Shown here piece after piece: positions 18,376 to 28,703 of a stretch of 57,641 bases of DNA. Under the pieces are notes generated by a model. That model ran no database searches, was not told the origin of the DNA, and was given only the letters and a program-made list of their open reading frames with translations. This stretch comes from Rhodobacterales bacterium (GTDB lineage: Bacteria > Pseudomonadota > Alphaproteobacteria > Rhodobacterales > Rhodobacteraceae). Within the stretch, counting starts at the first letter, position 1, and the number at the start of each line of letters is the position of its first letter. Location: contig JAACUH010000080.1 of assembly GCA_009993005.1 (NCBI GenBank), forward strand, positions 1 through 57,641, read 5' to 3'. Both the position numbers and the translations under genes were made by a program.

Positions 18376-20676
18376 ATGACCCGATTTGCTGCGCCGATTG
18401 CCGAACAGATCTGGGACATGAAATACCGTTTCAAGGCGGCGGATGGCACGGCCCTCGACGCATCGGTCGAGGACAGCTGGCGGCGAATCGCGCGCGCGCT
18501 GGCGGTGGTCGAGGCCGAGCCCGCCGTCTGGGAGGAGCGGTTCTATGCTGCGCTTGAGGATTTCCGCTTTCTGCCTGCGGGCCGCATCACCGCGGGCGCC
18601 GGCACCGCGCGGCAGGTGACGCTGTTCAACTGTTTCGTGATGGGCACCGTGCCCGACAGCATGGGCGGCATCTTTGACGCGCTCAAAGAGGCTGCGCTGA
18701 CGATGCAGCAGGGCGGCGGGATCGGCTATGATTTCTCGACCATCCGGCCGCGCGGGGCGGCGGTGCATGGCGTGGCGGCGGATGCCTCGGGGCCCCTGTC
18801 GTTCATGGATGTCTGGGATGCGATGTGCCGCACGATCATGTCGGCGGGGTCGCGGCGCGGCGCGATGATGGCGACGATGCGCTGTGACCACCCCGATATC
18901 GAGGCCTTCATCACCGCGAAATCCGACCCTGTGCGCCTGCGCATGTTCAACATGTCGGTGCTGGTCACCGACCCCTTCATGGCCGCGGTCAAGGCCGATG
19001 GCCCCTGGGATCTGGTCTTTGGCGGGCGCGTCTATCGCACGTTGCGGGCGCGCGATCTGTGGAACAGCATCATGCGCTCGACCTTCGAGGTGGCAGAGCC
19101 GGGCGTGATCTTCATCGACCGGATCAACGCGGCCAACAATCTGGCCTATGCCGAGACCATCGCCGCCACCAACCCCTGTGGCGAGCAGCCATTGCCGCCC
19201 TATGGCGCCTGTCTCCTCGGCTCGATCAACCTGTCGCGGCTGGTTGCCGACCCGTTCGGCCCGCAGGCCGCGCTCGACCTCGCGGCGCTGGACGACCTTG
19301 TGGCCGTCGCGGTGCGGATGATGGACAATGTGGTGGACGCCAGCAATTTCCCGCTGCCCCAGCAGCAGGCCGAGGCCCGCGCCAAGCGGCGCATCGGGCT
19401 GGGGGTTACCGGGCTTGCCGATGCGCTCTTGATGGTGGGCAGCCGCTATGGGTCGGACGCGGCCGTGGCGCTGACCGAAGCCTGGATGCGCCGCATCGCG
19501 CGCGCCGCCTACCTCGCCTCGGTCGATCTGGCGCGCGAAAAGGGGGCGTTCCCGCTGTTTGACGCACAGAAGTATCTGGCGAGCGGCACCATGCAGGGGA
19601 TGGACGCGGATGTGCGCGACGCCATCGCGCAGCACGGCATCCGCAATGCGCTGCTGACCTCGATCGCGCCCACCGGCACGATCAGCCTTTATGCCGGCAA
19701 TGTGTCGAGCGGGATCGAGCCGGTCTTTGCCTATGCCTATACCCGCAAGGTGCTGCAAAAGGACGGCTCGCGCAGCGAGGAGGAGGTCGTCGATTACGCC
19801 GTGCAATTGTGGCGCGACCGGTTCGGCGATACGCCGCTGCCCGACTATTTCGTCAATGCCCAGACGCTCGCCCCGCTCGATCATGTGCGGATGCAGGCGG
19901 CGGCGCAGAAATGGGTGGACAGTTCGATCTCCAAGACGATCAACTGCCCCGAGGACATCAGCTTTGACGATTTCAAGGAGGTCTATATGGCCGCCTGGGA
20001 CCAGGGCTGCAAAGGCTGCACCACCTACCGGCCCAATGCGGTCACGGGGTCGGTGCTGAGCGTGTCCGAGAGCACGGACAAGACCCCGTCAGAGCAACCC
20101 GCGCAGATGGGCGAGGGGGCCGAGGTCATCTACATGTCCGAACCGCTTGACCGGCCGACGGAACTGGAGGGCGCGACCTACAAGCTCAAGTGGCCCGACA
20201 GCGAACATGCGATCTACATCACCGTCAACGATCTGGTGGTGGCGGGGCACAGGCGGCCGTTCGAGGTGTTCATCAACTCCAAGAACATGGAGCATTTTGC
20301 CTGGACCGTCGCGCTCACGCGGATGATCTCGGCGGTGTTCCGGCGCGGCGGCGATGTGTCCTTTGTGGTCGAAGAGCTCAAGGCCGTGTTCGACCCGCGC
20401 GGCGGCGCCTGGATGGGGGGCAAATACGTCCCCTCGATCCTGGCCGCCATCGGCGGGGTGATTGAAAAGCATCTCGTCGCCATCGGCTTCATGGAGGGCG
20501 AGGGGCTGGGGCTCAAGTCCGATCCCAAGGCCGACCCCAAGGCTGATGGCATGGCCGATGTCGTGGCCATCGGCGCCAAGCGGGGCCGCGCCTGCACCTC
20601 TTGCGGCAGCTATGATCTGCGCATGGTCGAGGGCTGCATGACCTGTGCCTCCTGCGGCTATTCCAAATGCGGATGA
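18376..20676 (+). CDS. nrdJ: Adenosylcobalamin-dependent (class II) ribonucleotide reductase
   Basis: Reduces ribonucleotides to deoxyribonucleotides using coenzyme B12 and no oxygen-derived radical. The start at ATG 18376 (MTRFAAPIAEQIWDMKYRFK) gives 766 residues. The active-site set is visible: Cys86 in LFNCFVMG, and N-P-C-G-E at 266-270 (Cys268 and Glu270 in TNPCGEQPLPPYG). A TSCPD-type domain around 600-700 follows (KLKWPDSEHAIYITVNDLV), and then a C-terminal zinc ribbon with four CxxC-type cysteines (CTSCGSYDL and CMTCASCGYSKCG). Longer upstream starts lack homology. It appears monocistronic, with lepA 84 nt downstream. A cobalamin supply must exist elsewhere. Confidence 0.94.
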   Translation: MTRFAAPIAEQIWDMKYRFKAADGTALDASVEDSWRRIARALAVVEAEPAVWEERFYAALEDFRFLPAGRITAGAGTARQVTLFNCFVMGTVPDSMGGIFDALKEAALTMQQGGGIGYDFSTIRPRGAAVHGVAADASGPLSFMDVWDAMCRTIMSAGSRRGAMMATMRCDHPDIEAFITAKSDPVRLRMFNMSVLVTDPFMAAVKADGPWDLVFGGRVYRTLRARDLWNSIMRSTFEVAEPGVIFIDRINAANNLAYAETIAATNPCGEQPLPPYGACLLGSINLSRLVADPFGPQAALDLAALDDLVAVAVRMMDNVVDASNFPLPQQQAEARAKRRIGLGVTGLADALLMVGSRYGSDAAVALTEAWMRRIARAAYLASVDLAREKGAFPLFDAQKYLASGTMQGMDADVRDAIAQHGIRNALLTSIAPTGTISLYAGNVSSGIEPVFAYAYTRKVLQKDGSRSEEEVVDYAVQLWRDRFGDTPLPDYFVNAQTLAPLDHVRMQAAAQKWVDSSISKTINCPEDISFDDFKEVYMAAWDQGCKGCTTYRPNAVTGSVLSVSESTDKTPSEQPAQMGEGAEVIYMSEPLDRPTELEGATYKLKWPDSEHAIYITVNDLVVAGHRRPFEVFINSKNMEHFAWTVALTRMISAVFRRGGDVSFVVEELKAVFDPRGGAWMGGKYVPSILAAIGGVIEKHLVAIGFMEGEGLGLKSDPKADPKADGMADVVAIGAKRGRACTSCGSYDLRMVEGCMTCASCGYSKCG

Positions 20677-20760
20677 TGTGGGCATCCGGCCCGCGCCCCC
20701 TTGCAAAACAAGGGCGCAGCCTGCATTGACAGCGTTGCAATTGACCGGGCCAGCATCGTC

Positions 20761-22560
<1,800 letters not shown>

Positions 22561-22652
22561 CGCGCGCGCGGGCGGCGGCTGTTTGACATCGCTCAAGGCG
22601 GCGTGGCGCAGGGTGCGGCACAATGCTCCTGTCAGTCAGACAGGAGACGTGC

Positions 22653-22847
22653 ATGCTACGCCTTGCCTCGGTCCTCTATTCCATCATCGCCACCACGCTC
22701 GCGGGCAGTTGCGTGATCGTGGCGCTTGTCAGCGGCTATGACACGCTGCTCCCGATTGTCGTCGCAGCGGCCCTGGGGGCCGTCGCGGCAGTGCCGGTGG
22801 CCTGGCTGGTCGCCCGTGCGATGATCGGCGCGGATGCAACGGAATAG
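22653..22847 (+). CDS. Small two-helix membrane protein (often labelled CTP synthetase in Rhodobacteraceae)
   Basis: A 64-residue protein starting at ATG 22653 behind a good ribosome-binding site (CAGGAGACGTGC). It has two hydrophobic helices, about residues 3-25 and 31-54, and a short charged C-terminus. I recognise it as a small Rhodobacteraceae family that databases often annotate as CTP synthetase. It has no resemblance to PyrG, so the label should not be trusted. Function is unknown. Confidence 0.7.
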   Translation: MLRLASVLYSIIATTLAGSCVIVALVSGYDTLLPIVVAAALGAVAAVPVAWLVARAMIGADATE

Positions 22848-22892
22848 GCCGGTGGCCGCGTATTACCATCAGACCGGATGATGGAGACCCCG

Positions 22893-22985
22893 ATGCGCAC
22901 GCTGCCCTATGCCTATGTCCTGCTGCTGGGCCTCCTGGTGCTGGCGGCGCTGGTGTCGTCGCAGACGCTGGCTGTGTTGCCCTGA
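22893..22985 (+). CDS. Putative 30-residue single-helix membrane peptide
   Basis: A very short open frame, MRTLPYAYVLLLGLLVLAA followed by 11 more residues. It consists of one hydrophobic helix with a positively charged start. GGAG lies about 7 nt before the ATG at 22893; in-frame ATGs also occur at 22878 and 22881. It follows the 64-residue membrane protein by 45 nt. It could equally be chance in GC-rich DNA. Confidence 0.35.
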   Translation: MRTLPYAYVLLLGLLVLAALVSSQTLAVLP

Positions 22986-23016
22986 GGGCGGCGTGGGACT
23001 TGATCCCGCTTCAGGT

Positions 23017-23071
23017 CTGCCCCGCCTCTGCCCCGCCTCTGCCCCGCCTGTCCCCCGCCTGTGCCCCGCCT
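23017..23071. repeat. 11-bp tandem repeat, five units
   Basis: Five consecutive 11-bp units (CTGCCCCGCCT, the last two starting GTC and GTG) lie between the small membrane peptide and the convergent hydrolase gene. They do not code for anything recognisable. Confidence 0.85.
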
Positions 23072-23094
23072 GTGCGCCAGCACATTGCCTGGCA

Positions 23095-23838
23095 TCACGC
23101 CTCCAGAAACGCCCGCACCGCCGCCTCGAATTCGCGCGGTTTCTCGGCGTGCAGCCAGTGGCCGGTGCCGGGGATGCGCGCGAAACGCGCGGCGGGGAAA
23201 GAGGCGCGGATGGTGTCGCGATATGCGGGCAGCACATAGTCCGAATTGGCTCCCGACAGGAACAGCACCGGCCCGTCAAACCGCCCGGTGACGGTGGGCC
23301 AGCCCACCACCGCAGGCATCGCGCGTTCGAGCACGTCGAGGTTCACGCGCCAGCGTTTCTCTGTCATGTCAAGGCTTTGCAAGAGGAATGCCGCGATCTC
23401 AGGGGTGCTGGCCTGCATCATCTCTGCCGCCTGCGCGCGGGTCGTGACGCGCGCGAGGTCCACGCGCCGCATCGCATCGACCTGCGGTTGCTGGCTGTGC
23501 CCGTAGGCCACCGGCGCGATGTCGGCCACGACAAGGCGGCGCACCTTGTCCGGCTGCGTGAGCGCCAGCATCATCGCGGCCTTGCCCCCCATCGAATGCC
23601 CCAGCAGATCGGCCTGCCCCTCGACAAGTTCGCCCAGATCACCCGCCATCGCGGGGTAGTCATGCACATCCGACCAGAAACTGCCGCCATGGTTGCGCAT
23701 GTCGGCGGCGATCACCTGCCTGTTGTCGGACAGGCGTTTGGCGATCACCCCCCAGTTGCGCGCCGACCCGAACAGGCCATGCGCGATCAAGAGGGGCGGG
23801 CGGGCGGTGGGTGTGCCATGCAGGATCGTGTTCAACAT
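23095..23838 (-). CDS. Alpha/beta-fold hydrolase (YbfF-like esterase)
   Basis: A 247-residue cytoplasmic alpha/beta hydrolase. The start is ATG 23838 (MLNTILHGTPTARPPLLIAHG); a longer in-frame reading upstream is not homologous. The nucleophile elbow is GHSMGG with Ser82. The oxyanion region is HGLFGSARNW. The likely catalytic acid is in SGANSDYV and the His in PGTGHWLHAEKP. The closest familiar family is the YbfF-type acyl-CoA esterases. It is divergent from the membrane protein gene at 23918, with 79 nt between starts. The substrate is not predictable. Confidence 0.88.
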   Translation of the reverse strand: MLNTILHGTPTARPPLLIAHGLFGSARNWGVIAKRLSDNRQVIAADMRNHGGSFWSDVHDYPAMAGDLGELVEGQADLLGHSMGGKAAMMLALTQPDKVRRLVVADIAPVAYGHSQQPQVDAMRRVDLARVTTRAQAAEMMQASTPEIAAFLLQSLDMTEKRWRVNLDVLERAMPAVVGWPTVTGRFDGPVLFLSGANSDYVLPAYRDTIRASFPAARFARIPGTGHWLHAEKPREFEAAVRAFLEA

Positions 23839-23917
23839 GCACCACGGTCTAGCGCGCCGCAGGCCCCCTGCGCCAGAGCGATTGAGGCGCGCGCAGCGGC
23901 GGCGTAGAGACGGCGCC

Positions 23918-24289
23918 ATGAACGGGGATGACATCAACGCCAGACTGGCCGAAATCAGCGGCCTGCTTGAATCGCAACTCCATGTGCGGGGGCGGTCGCT
24001 CGACGTGCAGTTGCGCCGGGCCAGGCGGCTCTTGCCGTCGGCCGTGCGGCGTGAGGCGCAGTATCTTGTGCAGGCGGCGGGGCTGGCGCAGAACCCCAAG
24101 CTCGCCCGGATGATCGACATGGCCAAGGTGGATAGCGCCCAGGCCCGTGTAGTGGCCTATTTGCAGGGCGTCGATCGGCAACGGCGCCGGCGCGACAGGC
24201 TCCTGAACCTGCTCGCGCTCAACGCCTTTTACGTTCTGGTGGTGGGCATCGCCGTCGTGGCCGTGCTGGTCTGGCGCGGGATCGTCTGA
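23918..24289 (+). CDS. Conserved hypothetical protein with C-terminal membrane anchor
   Basis: A 123-residue protein starting at ATG 23918 (MNGDDINARLAEISGLLE). Residues 1-95 are charged and helical, rich in Arg (RRARRLLPSAVRREAQYL). One hydrophobic helix near 98-120 (LLALNAFYVLVVGIAVVAVL) ends the protein. This is the layout of a tail-anchored inner-membrane protein with a cytoplasmic domain. I cannot assign a function. It converges with glyA. Confidence 0.75.
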   Translation: MNGDDINARLAEISGLLESQLHVRGRSLDVQLRRARRLLPSAVRREAQYLVQAAGLAQNPKLARMIDMAKVDSAQARVVAYLQGVDRQRRRRDRLLNLLALNAFYVLVVGIAVVAVLVWRGIV

Positions 24290-24308
24290 CAGCCCCGCGC
24301 CACCCGTC

Positions 24309-25604
24309 TCAGAGCCCCTGATAGATCGGAAAGCGGTCGCACAGCGCCTCGACCCCCGCGCGCACCCGCGCCTCGACCTCCGGATCGCCCGCCCCGTCGC
24401 TGGCGGCCAGGCCGTCGGTCACCTCGACGATCCAGCGGCCGATCTGGCGGAACTCTGCCTCTCCAAAGCCGCGCGTGGTGCCGGCGGGCGACCCAAGCCG
24501 GATGCCCGAGGTGACGGTCGGCTTTTCGGGGTCAAAGGGGATGCCGTTCTTGTTGCAGGTGATATGCGCGCGCCCCAGCGCCTGTTCGGTCGCGTTGCCC
24601 TTGACCCCCTTGGGCCGCAGATCGACCAGCATCAGGTGCGTGTCGGTGCCGCCGGTGACGATGTCGAGCCCGCCTTTCATCAACTCATCCGCCAGCGCCT
24701 GCGCATTGGCGATGACCTGGCGCTGGTAGTCCTTGAAGCCCGGTTGCAGCGCCTCGCCAAAGGCCACCGCCTTGGCCGCGATCACATGCATCAGCGGGCC
24801 GCCCTGAATGCCGGGGAAAATCGCCGAGTTGACCTTTTTCGCGATTGCCTCGTCATTGGTCAGGATCATCCCGCCGCGCGGGCCGCGCAGGGTCTTGTGC
24901 GTCGTGGTCGTGGCCACATGCGCATGCGGGAAAGGCGAGGGGTAGAGGCCCGCCGCCACCAGCCCCGCGAAATGCGCCATATCGACGAGCAAGAGCGCGC
25001 CCACGCTGTCGGCGATCTCGCGCATCCGGGCAAAGTCGATGATGCGCGGAATGGCCGAGCCGCCGGCGATCAGCATTTTCGGCTGATGCTCGGTGGCCAA
25101 TGCAGCGATCTGGTCATAGTCGATCAGGCTGTCCTGCGCGCGCACGCCATATTGCACCGCATTGAACCATTTGCCCGACTGGTTGGGCCTGGCCCCATGC
25201 GTCAGGTGTCCGCCCGCGTCGAGCGACATGCCCAGGATCGTGTCGCCCGGCGCCAGCAGCGCCTGGAACACGCCCTGATTGGCCTGGCTGCCCGAATTGG
25301 GCTGGACGTTGGCATAGGCGCAGCCGAACAGCGCGCAGGCCCGTTCGATGGCGAGGTTTTCGGCCACATCGACGAACTGGCAGCCGCCGTAATAGCGACG
25401 GCCCGGATAGCCTTCGGCGTATTTGTTGGTCATGACGCCGCCCTGCGCCTCCATCACCGCGGCCGAGACGATGTTCTCGCTCGCGATCAGCTCGATCTCG
25501 TGGCGCTGGCGGCCAAGCTCGGATGTCATGGCGGCGAAAAGCGCGGGGTCGCGGGTGGCCAGTTTCTCGGTAAAGAATCCATCGTCGCGGGTGGGGGCGT
25601 TCAT
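24309..25604 (-). CDS. glyA: Serine hydroxymethyltransferase
   Basis: PLP enzyme interconverting serine and glycine and charging tetrahydrofolate with a one-carbon unit. The 431-residue product starts at ATG 25604 ([15 protein letters not shown]). The PLP lysine lies in [14 protein letters not shown] (Lys237). Other family blocks are [39 protein letters not shown] and [12 protein letters not shown]. It is divergent from nadK with 166 nt between starts, and convergent with the tail-anchored protein gene. Confidence 0.97.
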   Translation of the reverse strand: MNAPTRDDGFFTEKLATRDPALFAAMTSELGRQRHEIELIASENIVSAAVMEAQGGVMTNKYAEGYPGRRYYGGCQFVDVAENLAIERACALFGCAYANVQPNSGSQANQGVFQALLAPGDTILGMSLDAGGHLTHGARPNQSGKWFNAVQYGVRAQDSLIDYDQIAALATEHQPKMLIAGGSAIPRIIDFARMREIADSVGALLLVDMAHFAGLVAAGLYPSPFPHAHVATTTTHKTLRGPRGGMILTNDEAIAKKVNSAIFPGIQGGPLMHVIAAKAVAFGEALQPGFKDYQRQVIANAQALADELMKGGLDIVTGGTDTHLMLVDLRPKGVKGNATEQALGRAHITCNKNGIPFDPEKPTVTSGIRLGSPAGTTRGFGEAEFRQIGRWIVEVTDGLAASDGAGDPEVEARVRAGVEALCDRFPIYQGL

Positions 25605-25770
25605 GGGCAGCGTCCTTGCTCTGGGGCGGGTCATTGGCGCGTTACATAGGCCCAAGTCGTGCGCCGGAAAACCCATATTGCGAAAGCTGCGCCCAGTTGC
25701 CGCCCCCCCCATGCTTGCCTTTCGCCCCGGCGCGGGCCAACACTGGCGCGCAACGGCCGGGAGGGCTGCC

Positions 25771-26535
25771 ATGACATCGCCCAGGATCGCCTTTCTGGCC
25801 AGCGCCGCGCCCATCGCGCAAGAGGCGCGCCAGGCGCTGTCTGCCCGTTACGGCGATGTGTCGCCAGAACAGGCGGAGGTGATCGTGGCGCTGGGCGGCG
25901 ACGGGTTCATGTTGCAGACCCTGCACGCGACGCAGGCCCATGGCGTGCCGGTCTATGGCATGAACCGGGGCACGGTCGGCTTTCTGATGAACGAATACCA
26001 CCCTGACGACCTGCCCGATCGTCTTGCCAGTGCCGAGGAGGCGGCGATCAATCCGCTGTCCAGCACGGCCATCACGGTGGACGGGGTCGCGCATCACGCG
26101 CTGGCCATCAACGAGGTGAGCCTGCTGCGCGCCGGGCCGCAGGCGGCCAAGCTGCGCATTCTGGTGGATGGCAAGCTCAGGATGGAAGAGCTTGTCTGCG
26201 ACGGCGCGCTGGTGGCCACGCCCGCGGGGTCCACCGCCTACAACTATTCCGCGCATGGGCCGATTCTGCCCATCGGGTCGGATGTGCTGGCGCTGACGGC
26301 TGTCGCGGCCTTTCGTCCCCGGCGCTGGCGTGGCGCGCTCTTGCCCAAATCGGCTGTGGTGCGCTTCGAAGTGATCGACCCCGACCGTCGCCCGGTGATG
26401 TCGGATGCCGACGGCACATCGGTGCGCGATGTGAAGAGCGTCGAAATCCGGTCCGAACCCGCGATCACCCACCGCATCCTCTTTGACCCCGGTCACGGGC
26501 TCGAAGAGCGGCTCATCCAGGAGCAGTTTGCGTGA
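25771..26535 (+). CDS. nadK: NAD kinase
   Basis: Phosphorylates NAD+ to NADP+. The 254-residue product starts at ATG 25771 ([19 protein letters not shown]). The catalytic GGDG motif is at 42-45 with Asp44, followed by the substrate-site NEV (in [11 protein letters not shown]), and [15 protein letters not shown], the family's STAYN-type nucleotide-binding loop. The length is typical of alphaproteobacterial NadK. Its TGA overlaps the GTG start of the following secreted-protein gene by 4 nt, suggesting coupled translation of two functionally unrelated products. Confidence 0.95.
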   Translation: MTSPRIAFLASAAPIAQEARQALSARYGDVSPEQAEVIVALGGDGFMLQTLHATQAHGVPVYGMNRGTVGFLMNEYHPDDLPDRLASAEEAAINPLSSTAITVDGVAHHALAINEVSLLRAGPQAAKLRILVDGKLRMEELVCDGALVATPAGSTAYNYSAHGPILPIGSDVLALTAVAAFRPRRWRGALLPKSAVVRFEVIDPDRRPVMSDADGTSVRDVKSVEIRSEPAITHRILFDPGHGLEERLIQEQFA

Positions 26536-27221
26536 GACGGCTTTGGGAGGCTCTGCTGGCGATGGTGCTGGGCAGCGCTGTCGCAGCGCAGCCGGCGCGT
26601 GATATTTCCCCCGACAAGCTGTTTGCACTGTCGCTGCTGGCGGGGCAGGACAGCGATACGCTCCTGGCCGCGCTGCACGACATCGACCCGCGTCTGGTGG
26701 CCAATTTCCGCACCACCGCCGCCGACCTGCCGGCTGACCTCGCCGACCCGGCCTATTTCTACTTCGAGGCCAGAACGCCCGAGGATGACACCGATGGTCG
26801 GGATCATATGCTGGTGATCTGCACCCAGATGGGCCGCGCCAATGTGCTGCGCGTGCTCGCCGGGCCGCGTTCCGATCTGGGCGGCCGGCTTCCCAACGCG
26901 CTGCGGCTGGGCACGACGATCGACACTGACGCGACCGTCCTGCTCGACTGCCTGATCCAGTTCTGGTCGCTCGACCCGCAGGTGCCCCTCGCGGTAGAGG
27001 ATGTGGTCCCCGCGATGCAGGCCTATCCCGGATCTGTGACACAGGCCAGGCAGATGGTCGCGGACCCCGACGGCGCCATGATCGCCACGCATGAGGTCGG
27101 TCTGCTGGGCCAAGGCGAGGTGCGTCCCGGCCTGCGGGTGCCGCGGCTGACCTTTGCCACGGGGATCCTCGGGCAGGATATCACCCTGACCGCCTTTGTG
27201 ACCTCGCCGCCGACAAGCTGA
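26532..27221 (+). CDS. Secreted hypothetical protein coupled to nadK
   Basis: A 229-residue product with a GTG start overlapping the nadK stop. The N-terminus ([22 protein letters not shown]) is a Sec signal peptide cleaved near AVAA/QPA. The mature part has no membrane helix and no motif that I recognise. It contains two cysteines (VICTQMGR and LLDCLIQFW) that could pair in the periplasm. It lies between nadK and the curlin genes, with a 171-nt gap before the curlin gene. A link to curli export is possible only by location. Confidence 0.75.
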   Translation: MRRLWEALLAMVLGSAVAAQPARDISPDKLFALSLLAGQDSDTLLAALHDIDPRLVANFRTTAADLPADLADPAYFYFEARTPEDDTDGRDHMLVICTQMGRANVLRVLAGPRSDLGGRLPNALRLGTTIDTDATVLLDCLIQFWSLDPQVPLAVEDVVPAMQAYPGSVTQARQMVADPDGAMIATHEVGLLGQGEVRPGLRVPRLTFATGILGQDITLTAFVTSPPTS

Positions 27222-27392
27222 CCACCCCGCGTCAGCCGATGGCAGCCCCACGCTAGCCGATAGCGGTGCGGCGATATTGGCTGTTTTGCCCGCCCATGCC
27301 CCGATGGCTGCACCGGCCTTGCCCTGATGGCTGCCTTGGGCCGGTGGGTAACAGCAACCGCTGGGCAATGGGCCCCGGCAGAGGAGTTCACG

Positions 27393-27833
27393 ATGACATT
27401 CACGGGTTTCGCAAGGACGATCACGCTCACCGCGCTCATGGCGCTGGGCACCGCCGCGCCGCTGATGGCGGATGGCAACCGCGTCACATTCGACCAATGG
27501 GGGCGCGACAATGCGCTGGGCGTGGCGCAATACGGCAGCCGCAACCGGCTGAGCGTCACGCAGGACGGCTGGCAGAACAACGCCATCGCCACGCAGGACG
27601 GCGCGCGCAACCGCACGGTGCTGGGCCAGACCGGCTTTCGCAACCAGGTGACGACCGACCAGACCGGCCGCTGCAATATCCTCGGTGTGGCGCAGTTCGG
27701 CGCCTACAACACGGCCGAGGCGACCCAGGCGGGAGGCTGCAACGCGCTCGCCATCATCCAGGGCGGCCAGGGTGGCCGCGTCGTCACCCGGCAGTCCGGG
27801 CGCGGCAATGTCGCGGTGATCGTGCAGGACTGA
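27393..27833 (+). CDS. Curlin-repeat protein (CsgA-like major amyloid subunit)
   Basis: A secreted amyloid subunit of 146 residues. The start is ATG 27393 with GAGGAG 5-10 nt upstream; the alternative upstream reading lacks a signal. After the signal peptide (cleavage near LMADG), the chain is about 5.5 curlin repeats of roughly 22 residues, each with the spaced Gln/Asn/Gly pattern: NRVTFDQWGRDNALGVAQ, NRLSVTQDGWQNNAIATQ, NRTVLGQTGFRNQVTTDQ and so on. Unusually, it has two cysteines, Cys94 and Cys116, exactly one 22-residue repeat apart. CsgH and a second curlin-like gene follow; csgEFG are not in this window. Confidence 0.85.
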   Translation: MTFTGFARTITLTALMALGTAAPLMADGNRVTFDQWGRDNALGVAQYGSRNRLSVTQDGWQNNAIATQDGARNRTVLGQTGFRNQVTTDQTGRCNILGVAQFGAYNTAEATQAGGCNALAIIQGGQGGRVVTRQSGRGNVAVIVQD

Positions 27834-27893
27834 CCTGCGGGCGGCGCGGGGTCGGCGGTGCCGGCCCCGCCCTTGGAAACGGGAGATGCGACA

Positions 27894-28289
27894 ATGACGA
27901 TCCAATCACCGATGCTCCTGGGCCTGGGCGCACTGGCGCTCGCGGCCTGCGCGCTGGCCGATGCGAGCACGCGCACCACCGCCGCCCTGCGCGGGCCAGA
28001 GCCGCCAGCGGCCAGCCTCACCTGCGCACTGCGGCTGATCGAGACGCGCGGCGGCCTCAGCGCGCGGGCGGAGTTGCGGGCGCCCGCAGCGACGGCGGGG
28101 CGCTATGCGCTGCGGCTGCGGCGCGGGGCGGGGCTGGTGCTCGACCAGGGCGGCGATTTCAGCGCGCGGGCGGGCGAGACGCTGACGCTGGGCCAGGCGA
28201 TGCTGTCGGGCGGGGTGGCCGGGCTCGACGCCGGTCTGACGGTGCAGGTGGGCGGGCGCGATGTCACCTGCCCGGTGCTGCGCCAGTAG
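27894..28289 (+). CDS. csgH: CsgH-like curli chaperone
   Basis: A 131-residue exported protein resembling CsgH, the alphaproteobacterial counterpart of CsgC that keeps curlin subunits from aggregating in the periplasm. The start is ATG 27894, giving MTIQSPMLLGLGALALAAC, a lipoprotein-like signal with LAAC. The mature part (LTCALRLIETRGGLSARAEL, then GRYALRLRRGAG and GQAMLSGG) reads as an Ig-like beta sandwich. A Cys pair (LTCAL and VTCPVL) matches the family pattern. The identification is supported mainly by its place between two curlin-repeat genes. Confidence 0.8.
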   Translation: MTIQSPMLLGLGALALAACALADASTRTTAALRGPEPPAASLTCALRLIETRGGLSARAELRAPAATAGRYALRLRRGAGLVLDQGGDFSARAGETLTLGQAMLSGGVAGLDAGLTVQVGGRDVTCPVLRQ

Positions 28290-28309
28290 ACCAGGGAAAG
28301 GATGCTGCC

Positions 28310-28699
28310 ATGAAACGGGTTATGGGAATGGCCCTTGCGACGACTCTGGCCTTGCTGCTGCCAGCATTGCCCGCAGCGGCGCAGGGGGTGAGCATCACGC
28401 TGGTGCCGCGCAGCGCGGCCGAGACCGAGGCGCTGCGGCTGGCGCTCATGCTCTATGCGCTGCGCGAGGGGGGGAGCGGCGTGGTGCAGGGCGGGCAGGG
28501 CAATGCCGCGGCGCTGCTGCAATCGGGGGGCGGGCAGGTCGGCCTGATCCGCCAGCGCGGGCGCGGCCACCGCGCCACGCTCACGCAGACGGCCCCCGGC
28601 ACCGCCTGGGCGATCATCCAGGGCGGGCGCGGGGCGCAGGCCGCGGTCACGCAGGACAGGCCCGGCGATGTGGGCCTGACGCTGCAATACGGCTGGTGA
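28310..28699 (+). CDS. Curlin-repeat protein (CsgB-like minor subunit or nucleator)
   Basis: A 129-residue secreted protein starting at ATG 28310 behind AGGGAAAGGATG. The signal peptide is MKRVMGMALATTLALLLPA ending near AAAQG. After a short non-repeat segment (SITLVPRSAAETEALRLALM) come about three curlin repeats: VVQGGQGNAAALLQSGGG, VGLIRQRGRGHRATLTQTAP, AWAIIQGGRGAQAAVTQ. Its basic, shorter repeats suggest a minor or nucleating subunit rather than the bulk fibre. It ends 4 nt before the convergent prpE stop. Confidence 0.78.
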   Translation: MKRVMGMALATTLALLLPALPAAAQGVSITLVPRSAAETEALRLALMLYALREGGSGVVQGGQGNAAALLQSGGGQVGLIRQRGRGHRATLTQTAPGTAWAIIQGGRGAQAAVTQDRPGDVGLTLQYGW

Positions 28700-28703
28700 G
28701 CCG

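Noticed and set aside
20677-20760. Strong terminator between the RNR gene and lepA
   Set aside because: The CCCTTG/CAAGGG hairpin is short, bulged and lacks a T-run; the evidence is too weak to list.
23017-23071. CRISPR-like array
   Set aside because: Units are 11 bp and contiguous with no spacers; no cas genes are present.
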